In this document: positions 36,301 through 48,300 of the stretch, piece after piece
Position numbering within the stretch: position 1 is the stretch's first letter
Layout: each line of letters starts with the position of its first letter
From: Bugulina stolonifera
Taxonomy: Eukaryota > Bryozoa > Gymnolaemata > Cheilostomatida > Bugulidae
Length of the DNA stretch: 64,000 bases
Direction of reading: 5' to 3'
Assembly (NCBI GenBank): GCA_935421135.1
Contig: OW285189.1
Span: 24,616,298 to 24,680,297 of the forward strand
Program-made: the position numbers and the translations under genes
Notes under the pieces: model-generated
The model's database searches: none
What the model saw: only the letters and a program-made list of their open reading frames with translations
Told to the model about the DNA's origin: nothing

Positions 36301-39300
36301 TTGATTCAAATGATTGCCAAAGATACTCATTTTGTACCGTTAGATTATTTACTGTTAAGGTGATCCGTACTGATTCAACTACGAGTCTTTTATTTCTTGT
36401 AATTAAGGGGCAATACGTCAGCCTGATACTAATCCCCTAGGTGTACCGTAGTATGTAGGTTCATAGTCCCTATGGTCTACATGTACTGTACTAGGAGGTC
36501 TATTATATGCGCAGTAGCCCTGATACGTCTGTTGTGGATAGATGTGATCACAGGTTTTATGGGAAATTTGTCTGTTTCGGGGTAATACAGTATAGTGTTG
36601 TGGATTAACTAATATTGACTTTATGTTGCAGGGCGGTGTGTATCCATGCATGTAGAGTCCGACCTTGGTGCCAATCGGTTGACTGGAGCTATGACTATGA
36701 TAAATGTAGACTATCCAAGTCACGTGGTGTCCCTAAAGCCACTAATGGTCACCTGACGACTTACATAGAGAAACCTGTGCGGGCAGATGACAAGATTCCC
36801 CGTAAGTATAACACTTACCATGGTTCAGTGCCTAACGTAGGTGTACATTGTGTTGTACGTTGTGTTGTATGCACAATATGTGTATGTAGGTGGACTGTAT
36901 CCAGTGATATATTGGGAAACCTACTGTATTTGTAAAAACTCACAGGAGAAGAATGCTCCAATACTATATCAATGCTCTTTGCTTCATGTCCATGCAGACT
37001 GGTTATTTGCTCTCTCTCTCAGGGGTCAAGGAGTTGCTTTACGACACTTATGCATAGGTTATAGGGGCACTGACTACTTGATTACCAATATACCATACAC
37101 TAACATATCCGGTGGTGTGCTACAGACTTACAGTGTGTATCAACTAGACATAACGTATTCTCTTATGCACTGTATTACCCTCAGAAACCTGTGAATATTT
37201 TGTTCAAATCTGGTTGTTGCTCGTACCACACCGCGGCTTCCTTATTTTATTTTAATTTTTCTGTCGTAATCACTTTAGTTAAATTAGATATCAGAACATA
37301 GAAATTGTATACACACAATTAAAGAACATCAAATAATATCATGTTATTATATTTATTTAGAAAACAATTCACTGAGTTACTTTCGTTTGGGTCTGAAGCT
37401 GCTGGCTACCCAGCGTTACGAGCACTCACTTGAGATGATGAGCAAGGCTCTGCAGACAGATAAGTGGAATAGGATGAACTACTGGGCTGTAGCTGTCCTG
37501 ACTGTCATGGTGAGAGATTGGTGTGAATGCTAGGTTTGGTGTTGATGCGCCACAGTATTGTATGCGCATTAGCATACATGTGTAATATAATGGAGTAGTT
37601 GTAAATTCTAACCGCTTGATATGAGCACTTGGATTGACCTTGGAATTAAAAAGAGCCATAGCATGATGTACTTTTACTCTGGAGAGAGAATGCAGTTATA
37701 TAATGCAATGTCTGATGTGAGTATTTATCTGCCTGTAGTGGACAATCAATAGTTATACATGTAATCCATTAGCCTCTAGTAGTAGCATAACACCACCTTT
37801 CACCCCACACTCTGTCATAGTACCCCCATCATAGTACATGCAGTATTGTATGGCTATATACTGCAGAGTGGTAAACCAGCCAGTGAAGCCAAGATTGTCC
37901 TAGATAGTATCGACACGAGCAAGGAGTATGCAACTGATCTTTCGGCTACTGAGATTAACTATTTCCAAGCTTTAGAGAAGGCTCTCGACTCTGCAGGATT
38001 TGAAGTTAATGCTCTTGCAACTGAGTACAAGGTAAATCAGTGTTTCTATAAACCATGTACATGTAACATAACTACGTGTATAATAGCATGTAGTCATGTA
38101 GTTTACTATGCATACAGGAAGAGGAGGGGTGGAAGGGATGCAGGGGTAGAAGGGGATACAGGGGAAGGGGATGCAGGGGAAGGGGACTGCAAGAGAGTGG
38201 TGCGTTGCACAATCATTAAGAGAAAGACAATGACTCATTCTCTTATCAGAGTGAGTAAAACATCGATTTGGTTAATCAGCCCTCGATAAGCTACTGGTAC
38301 TTCAGATATTTGCTATCCTATTCTGCTTTCTACTATATTTATATAGTATAGCATTACAAGGAAAGGGCACGAACATACCTGTATTACCTGACTGTATTAC
38401 CTGTATTACTTGTGTTGGTCATATGTTTGCTCATGAACGTGAGACTAATTAAATCAATAGTCGTGAATAATTTCCTCTGTCAGTTGGCAAATCATGCTCA
38501 GCCACAGTTCACTAACCTTCCACCTGTCCGAGATTATAGAACATGATTATACAATGATGAGTACATAATGTAGCCTTGGTTTACACAGGTACATTGTAGC
38601 CTTGGTTTACGCAGGTACATAGTGTAGCCTTGGTTTATGCAGGTACATATTGTAGCCTTAGTTTACACAAGACAGAGTGGAGCTCATTGCTCTCCGCTAA
38701 GTAGGCAAAATACTGCAGAGAGTATCCTGGTCTTTTATAGCCATGTACCAGTTTCTGCTGACGGCAAATCTAGCATTTACATGTAAGTGGGGAGTGTTAT
38801 TTACATGTAGGTAGGGGAATGTTATTTAGGTGGGATGGGTTTTATATAGGTAAAGGTGTCCTATTCTGGTGGGGATGTTTAATTAGGGTGGTTACCAAAA
38901 TTCCATTAGAATTCCTGGCATTCCTGTACCATTTCCGCACACTTGGTCAGCTAGCAGACAAGACCTGCTCATGCTATCAAGGATGAGGTATCCACTAACT
39001 CCCTCCGCTAACTAACAATCAGCTCTCAGTTCAAACCTGAGAGCTGTTCTAGTGGTCTAGTGTTTGTTTATCTGATTATTGTGTAGAGGAGAGTGAATAG
39101 ATACTGGCATCTTCTGTCTCACCTTTCTAACCAGTGGAAGGAGAGTATACTCTGGTTATCGCCATTACTCTGTTTACAGGTGTATGCTTCAATGTAACTA
39201 AATGGCTATCATGGCATAGTGTGTTTATTGTGTGATATATATGCTTGGAGTCAGGCTCTAGCTTTTTCTGTGATTTGAATGATGCAGACATGGGCACTCG

Positions 39301-42300
39301 AGTCATTTTACTCGACTCGACTCAAGTTAACTAGAGCAACAGCTTTTCATTACTTTTATTGACTTGTGCTTTTGTATTGTGTGAAAGCTGGGAATTGACT
39401 TTTACTTCTACTCTCCTACAAATAGTAGGGGACCCACATACCCAATTTATATATGCTGCTGCTCATTGAATTCTACTTTATGTTCTATATATCAAATGAA
39501 AGCTGAGACTCCGCTGATTTCAAAACTGCAAGCAACTTTTTTGTACCTGGTGGCCATCGCGCGCTACAAGGGTGGATTTAACAAAAATGGGGATTTTCCC
39601 CCATTTGTCGATTTTTACTGCTATGTGTAACAGGTCCTCCAACACTAAAATGACTGTATCAAATCTTTTGGTATTGATATCATACATTGACCGGAAGGTC
39701 CTTTGCCTACATAACAATTTTCGGTGCCGGGAAAGAAAGTGGGCGGAGTCTACTGGCACTTTTCATACAATGAGTCAAATTATGTGAATTTTTTTAACTC
39801 GGAGAACTGCCATTTTTGTTGTGGGGGTATGGTGAATCCACTATTTTAGTATGCTATTAAGTCATCTCTTAGTGATGCATATGTGAATTTATGTGATGCT
39901 ATGTACGATACTTTGCTAAAAAATGACGCTTTTTTGATGCTAAACCATGTTTGGAGTTGTCTCCCCTAAAAGATAAAGCGCATGATTTTGACATGTAAAG
40001 CAGCAATAGAGACATGATAATGCCTTAGATATCTATAAAAGTAAGTTGCGCATTATTCTTTACTTGAAAATTGGTGTCGGAACAGGAAGTGGGCGGAGTC
40101 TGCTGGCGAGATTCCGGAAGTTATGCACATCTCATGTGTTCAGAAAGCCACCACTTGTGTTATGAGAGTGTGATCGTTCCAATGCTCTATGTATGTTAGA
40201 ATCCAACCTCGTAACAGTGTATATTGGAATTGTTAGGATTTTAAGTACAATACTTCAATACTAAAGAGCGCATTTTTAATGTTGCGTCATGTTAGGAACC
40301 GTCTTCCTAAGTATTAAATAGGCACAATTTTGATGTGGCAAGTTGCACTAGAAGGAAAGTGACGCAGGATAATTTCAGAAATCTTTGCTTTATGATTTTG
40401 AAATTATGTTGTGTACCTTTATGGCATTGCAAGTGACAATCGTGATGGCAAGACCTAGGCTCTTGTTTTGTTGTTCTTTACTTCAAAATTGATGTCAGAA
40501 CAGGAAGTCAGCTGGCTAGTTTTCCTAAGGTCTCCAAGTTGTGCGCATCTACAATTGAGTTCAGTGAGCTACCATTTTTGCTGTGAAAGTATATTGGTAT
40601 CAACACTTCTGTGTTAGTATCCACCCTCATAAAAGTCCATTTGGGAAATTTTTAAATCTCAAAGGGCAATACTTTGGTGCAAAACAACTGAATTTAATGC
40701 TGTGGCAAGTTTTGAGTTATCTTCCCAGAAAATAAAAGACATGATTTTAATGAGCTAAAAAGGAAAGTAATGCATTGAAGATCAAAAAATGTATTGTATG
40801 TTGATCTCTCAATCAATTATCTTTTCAATTTTAACTAAATTTTGCCCATTTGATAGATTTGAGTTCCTTCCATGACACACCAGAAGCTATACCGCCTAAT
40901 TATGAAATGGTGCGCCTAATACATGTGCATGATCAGTTTTCTTCTTGGTACACTATGTTTATAAGAAATACTAATGGTGCTGCACAGCTTCAGCTGTTAT
41001 GACCATTGAGTGTATTTCAAACATGGGGTAACTGCACCTTTTCCATTGACATCGCACTAAATGAGTGCATTATATTACTAGTAGACGAGTATATAATTCA
41101 TCTCAAATTTTGGAGAGTCAATCAAAATCAGCATGTTCTTTGCGGTTAACGTACATCTAAGGAAGGCTTTTGCTAACATTCACCATTGAATTTTTAGCTA
41201 TTTAAACCATCATACTAGCGCTATGGCATCAGCGGATGAGACAAACTGCCAAATTATTTTCATTGATTACAGATTATAACAGAGTATTTTTGTGTCCGAC
41301 TGGGTAGCTGAGCTATGACCACACAACATACAGGTCAGGGCAACAAGAGAAATAGTGAAAACCGACTAAGCAGACACAAGGGGAGAGGGATGAGAAAAAG
41401 GGAAGACCTCTGGGGAACGCTCCAATAGTTAGAAGGGAAACACCTGTCAGGCATGTGGGTACGAATCCTATAACCAGACTGTGTCGATTCTTGCTACCCT
41501 GCAGAGTGTGGCAGAAGCGGTACCTAAGGCTGTGTTGGGGTATTGGAACATTGGGTATGGTAGCAGCAATGGGACAGTACCTGGAGGGCCCCAAGTCCAG
41601 AGAGAGTGTTTGATATCTTACTGCTAGCAGTAAACAGTAACAGACTGTATAGTTAGTTCAATTACTTTATTGATCAATAGCCTACAAGCATCTGAAGCAA
41701 GAATGTAAAATTGTGCTCCTTTTTATATGAAAATTAGTTTCCGATCGAGGTCAAAAGTTAACAGGCAGACAAAGGTCAGGATCGGACTAGAAAAGGGTCC
41801 AAGTTACATTAGCTACAAAACGATCTCATAAAAGGAGCATAACCAGACGTTGTTTCACATGAAATCAAGACAGAATTATAACTTGCAAAGAAGTAAACCA
41901 ACATAGCATCCAGTTATAGTATCCAAGGTATCAGCAAAGGTAGCACAATGAAAAACATACAATCAAAGCTGACACCAATTAACACATATAATTCGTATTG
42001 TTGTCGACAAGCATTTCCACAAACTTGAGTGCTCACCCCACCTTTATTCAGTGCTAGTAGGAGTGTTGAGAATTTCTCTATGTTATAGACATAAATGAAT
42101 TATGATAAAACAACCATTATTTCGTGCTGAAACCACTGTGCCGGCAGTTCTATATAGGTGTTTATATAGGTGTTGGTGGCCGAGTGGTCTAGCGCTAGTC
42201 ACTCTGGTCTTGCAGCAATGACGCAAGTTATCTGCAAGGACGTGGGTTCGCGTCCCACCAACGACCTGGAGGTTTTCGTCCCGAAGAAGGTTTTCCCTCT

Positions 42301-45300
42301 GTGCCATATCGAACTATAATAATATCCAGCTCTAGAAGCCGTGGTGGCCCCTCGACTAGCTCTGCTACTCGGCAGCCACGTTAAAAAATTGTGTTTGGCG
42401 CCACGGATATTATATTATATTATATTAACTTCGAAATAAAATAGCACTCTGCTAGAGAAGCCAAAGCTACTTTACAAATTCTCTGTGAATCTACCTTCAC
42501 TCTGCTGCAATGGGACTTGGCAAAAGTGATGGTGTTACTAAATGCAGTGAATCCAGGACTGCTTGCAGTAAACTAAAACCCCACACTCAGACTTCCCAGA
42601 TGAATTTGCAATAATAGATGCTGGCAGTCGACACTGGCCAGATGAAGAAGCTGATTACAGAAAGTGTGTACCTGAGCGTAAAGTAAGTTGGGAAAGACAA
42701 GAGATCTAGCAATATCTCTATGCTAATAGCCACGCTGTCAGCCCAGGTCGCTGATATGAGGGTTCTTTCAGAAATGTTACATAAATGTCGGCACCACATG
42801 TGCTAACTATCTATCACCCTGGTTTTTGCCAAACAGCCTTTTGTTCTCGTAATGCCGTGTTTTATCAAGAGTAAAGGGCACGTAAAGAGCACTGAGACAT
42901 TATTCATGGACTTTCAGTGCAAGTCGAAGGGTAGGGGCCAAGCCACAACTACCTACCCACAAGGACAGGCACTTACACCTCTCTCCTCCCTTGTCAACTC
43001 CAACAACATACATGTAGGTATATATAAACACGCAGGACATGAGCAAGGATATAATGTACATATAAGTATAACATAGAAAGCGCTTCGAGAGGATTGATGC
43101 TCTGGAGCAGTATGTCAAGAGTCATCTGATGAATAACCAGATTTAGGTGTGAGGACCACTAAATGTTCAGCAAGAAAGAAACCTCCAAAAAAACCTAGGC
43201 GGAAACATGAGACAAAAGGCTTGGTGGGGCACTAGTCGTCCCGCTCAGCTCATCACCTCCCTAAAAGATGGAGAAGAAAATTACACCTGCCAACTACAAA
43301 ACCCACAAAGCAAACCAAGACTTCCTGGAGATCGAGAGAAAGAGAGAGAGAGAAACTGCTTCTCAAGTACTGAAAAAGGACTTGCAACAGGAGAGAGAGA
43401 GATCAGTCAAGTTGTGAGGCCATCGGGGTGCTACACCGGTCTACCACAGAAAAACATGGCGGTGTGACAAAGATGAGGAAGGGTTACGAGTAAGCAGACT
43501 AAAAAGTAAAAATGATACGGAAGCCAGTAGGGCACTACCTCCTCAATCCTCATGGTTGAGAGTCTATTAATTCCTATCATATGCTTTATTTTCTCTTATT
43601 AAATTTACAACGTTGCTTAACATACATTACTTGTGCTGTAGCGTCAATAAATTGTTGAAAACGAAACGCAGCGTCTTCATTTGTATTTAAGATTCGAGTT
43701 CATGTCATTTGAGAGGATGCTGATCGTTTATGTACAGTATATGATTAATCATTTTAGCACTGGTATTTGACAGTGTATCTTTGTAGATACAGTATAAACA
43801 GACTGTTTGTTTGGAAATTGGCTAAGAAATCACTTTTGTAATATTGATTTGTCTTCTACGTTCGTAACAAAACAAAAGCCTAGGTCTTGACATCACGAAT
43901 GTCACTTGTAATGTCACAAAGGTACATAAAATAATTCTGAATCTTATAGCAAAGATTTCTGGAATTATCCTGCGTCACTTTCATTCTAGTGCAACTCACC
44001 ACATCAAAATTGTGCCTATTTATTACTTGGGAAGGCAACTCAAAACGTGAAGCAGCATCAAAAATGCGCACTTTTGTACTGAAGTGCTGCACTTAGAATC
44101 CTAATATTTTTAAGATCCACTCTCATGTGGTTGTGTATTAACATACTAGAGCGTTGGAACAAACACAGTCCTATAACACAAGTGGTGGCTCTCTGAACAC
44201 AAGAGATGTGCATAACTTCCGGAATCTTGCTAGTAGACTCCGCCCACTTCCTGTTCCGACACCAATTTTCAAGTAAAGAATAATGCGCAACTTACTTTTA
44301 TAGATATCTAAGGCATTATCATGTCTCTATTGCTGCTTTACATGTCAAAATCATGCGCTTTATCTTTTAGGGGAGACAACTCCAAACATGGTTTAGCATC
44401 AAAAAAGCGTCATTTTTTAGCAAAGTATCGTACATAGCATCACATAAATTCACATATGCATCACTAAGAGATGACTTAATAGCATACTAAAATAGTGGAT
44501 TCACCATACCCCCACAACAAAAATGGCAGTTCTCCAAGTTAAAAAAATTCACATAATTTGACTCATTGTACGAAAAGTGCTGGTAGACTCCGCCCACTTT
44601 CTTTCCCGGCACCGAAAATTGTTATGTAGGCAAAGGACCTTCCGGTCAATGTATGATATCAATACCAAAAGATTTGGTTCAGTCATTTTAGTGTTGGAGG
44701 ATCTGTTACACATAGCAGTAAAAATCGACAAATGGGGGAAAATCCTCTCTTTTGTTAAATCCACCCCTGTAGCGTGCGATGGCCACTAGGTAAAAAAAAG
44801 TTGCTCGCAGTTTTGAAATCAGCGGAGTCTCAGCTTTCATTTGATATATAGAACATAAAGTAGAATTCAATGAGCAGAAACCACCCCTTGGGTCCCCTAC
44901 TAAAAGCACGATGCTTGACTCTTACTTTACTCTAATCTCTCAGCTATCAATGATAATTCTATTGGTTTGGTGTAATTATGTAATAAGTCTTGTCCACCAT
45001 AGAGAAGCTGAGAGGCTTATAGATAAACAGACCTACCATTATAACAAGTGCAAATTTGAAGTAGCCTTTGTTCCTCAGAACTACTATAACTGGCAGAAAA
45101 TTGGATCTAACACTAAGTATTACCTATTGTGTGTTGTCACACTTGTATACATCAGAAATTTGTGTTATACAAAATTCCCATTGGTGTTCTCTTTGACATA
45201 CCTGTACTTGTACGATGTACTTTTGACTCTACTCTGACTCTAGCATTTTGGCACTAGTTGCTTGACTCTTACTTTACTTTTCAAAATGGCTGTTTATTTA

Positions 45301-48300
45301 CTCTTACTCTACTTTTGACTAGCTTCATCCGATGAGTTGACTCTAAATTACTTTTTATCAATTGGGAATATATACTCTTACTTGACTCTTGACTTGAGTA
45401 TTTGTCTGCTTGGCACATGTCTGGAATGATGTGATACATTAAACTTTCTCTCACCAGTATATCATGCTTTGTGTTTTGATACACCCAATATGAATTGTAG
45501 TCGAATTACAAAGTACATCTATATTATTCCTGTCCTCTCAGTTTGCTCAGGAGGTTGTTTTTAAAGCACCTGTGAGGCATCTTCATATATCAAATTGTTT
45601 TCAAACTGCGGTATTTTGCACAAGAACAATGCCCTACATATTCTATCTGCATGTAGTACACTATGCCAGTATCTGAGCCTGTGGGTGATTGAACTATCTA
45701 GGGCAGACAATTCCATCAGTACTAGTTAATTAATATACCTGTGTTATTTATTACATTTGGATGTATATAATATGTTACAGAAGATATATGACAGTTCGAG
45801 TGCTGACTCTAAAGATATACTAGCCGGAGTTATTGCTGCCAGAACCTACTACCTTATCGATGATATGAGTAGTTTTAGATCACTTGTAGATGATATACTA
45901 GACAGTCAACCATCCAACGTCTATGTATGTCAACCTATGTACCTGTCACCTTATTAATACTTGTTAAACTCTATAATGAATAATATATTATATAATTATA
46001 TTGGAAATGACTTGTTGATTTTATTTACTGTTAACGTACATGCATGTCGTATTATATTTATGCTATTATGATGCTATACCAGACTATAGTTCCATATTTT
46101 ACTGCAGGGTCTGTACCTCTTCCTTAATCAGTACACTATGGACCTGGAGACTCTGCTAAGCCAAGATAAGGAGAAAGTTCTAAAATATGTCGAGGATTTA
46201 ATCACTGCTGATAATACAAACATCCTGTCTTATGTAATAGCTATGAGAGTATACAAGTTCTATCAGATGTAAGTAGTATCTTTGGTACCAGATGTAAGTA
46301 GTGTCTTTGGTATCAGATGTAAGTAGTATCTTTCGTAAGTAAGTAGTGTCTTTGGTACCAGATGTAAGTAGTGTCTTTGGTACCAGATGTAAGTAGTGTC
46401 TTTGGTACCAGATGTAAGTAGTGTCTTTGGTACCGGATGTAAGTAGTATCTTTGGTACCAGATGTAAGTAGTATCTTTGGTACCAGATGTGATGTAAGTG
46501 TCAATAATGTAAATATCCCACAATGCACATCTCATGTTACAATGTATTAATCTACCTTGCTATATCTTCCCTGTGTGAGCAGATAATTCCACTACCTCCT
46601 CTGAATATGTACACATTCATTCTCTTGTCGTTGGAATCTTATTAGTAGTTCACAAATAACGTAACGTAATAATATGTTCCTTTTAACAAACAGGCCGCTG
46701 AAAGTTTTGGAATATTTTGATCTGGTTGAGGGAGAAGGCTATTTGACACAGGCTGTGAGCAATGGATATGTATCAGAGGCTATGGGTATAGACCTCAGGT
46801 TAAAGATGCTTGTGTCTGCTCATCTCAATCATATATACGTAAGTTGTCTTCTTTTTGGTCCTATATATATACTATAAATAGATATACCAAGTATACCACT
46901 GTGTACATGACGTACACTATATACTTACATGTGCACTATATACTTACATGTGCACTATATAATATGCACTTACTTGTATGTACAATGTATATACATTCAT
47001 GTGACATGTATAAAACAGGATGGGCACTCTATGCACTCACTTTTTGCATATACTAGGTTGCTTAAACGTGCAAGTGTTGATGTGTTCACTTCTTCAACAT
47101 GAGATTAGTAATGGAAACAGGCGTGCATTAGCTATTGCTACCAATAAGAAGTTGTCCTCTCTCAATTTGGATTTGGAGAGCCTAACTCTTTATAATGATC
47201 GGCAGCTTACTAATTGGTGTGTATGTCATACCAGTTAGCACCAGCTGCCCATAGCCAGTACAAAACTTAGTAACATAACAAACATGGAGTCATTGCTTTA
47301 TCTGCTATAACTTCACATTGAGGTAGAGGCTGTGTTGTGATGTACGGCAGTGAGGTAGAGGCTGTGTTGTGATGTACGGCAGTGAGGTAGAGGCTGTGTT
47401 GTGATGTACGGCAGTGAGGTAGAGGCTGTGTTGTGATGTACGGCAGTGAGGTAGAGGCTGTGTTGTGATGTACGGCAGTGAGGTAGAGGCTGTGTTGTGA
47501 TGTACGGCAGTGAGGTAGAGGCTGTGTTGTAATGTACAGCAGTGAGGTAGAGGCTGTGTTGTGATGTACGGCAGTGAGGTAGAGGCTGTGTTGTGATGTA
47601 CGGCAGTGAGGTAGAGGCTGTGTTGTAATGTACGGCAGTGAGGTAGAGGCTGTGTTGTGATGTACGGCAGTGAGGTAGAGGCTGTGTTGTGATGTACGGC
47701 AGTGAGGTAGAGGCTGTGTTGTGATGTACGGCAGTGAGGTAGAGGCTGTGTTGTGATGTACGGCAGTGAGGTAGAGGCTGTATTGTGATGTACGGCAGTG
47801 AGGTAGAGGCTGTGTTGTGATGTACGGCAGTGAGGTAGAGGCTGTGTTGTGATGTACGGCAGTGAGGTAGAGGCTGTTTTGTAATGTACGGCAGTGAGGT
47901 AGAGGCTGTGTTGTGATGTACGGCAGTGAGGTAGAGGCTGTGTTGTGATGTACGGCAGTGAGGTAGAGGCTGTGTTGTGATGTACGGCAGTGAGGTAGAG
48001 GCTGTGTTGTGATGTACGGCAGTGAGAATCAACTCGTACTGCTTGAATGTTTAATTTTTGTTTGTAGTGCATGTTGTGTCTCATTTGTATATCTAAGTGT
48101 TAATACTGAAATACTGACAGAGGTTCAACCTGACGTATGCTCAGCTATTGGAGGATAAGGTAGATGGGTTGGCTGAGAACGAGGCTGACCCTGACCTCAA
48201 GGTCAGATACCAGACCTTGTTATATAAGATGAAGGCTAACAGATTCTTCCAAACAGCCTTTACAGAAATACCTGGACAGGTGTGTGTTTTACCCTTATAT

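Noticed and set aside
42172..42263. Functional tRNA-Leu gene
   Set aside because: It is followed directly by a SINE body and a TATTA-repeat tail, without a nearby T-run terminator, and the anticodon region is not cleanly resolved.
47305..48084. Minus-strand open frames of 239-259 codons with a repeated 32-residue-scale pattern
   Set aside because: They lie over a 32-bp minisatellite inside an intron; the unit length is not divisible by three, so all frames cycle through the same peptides.
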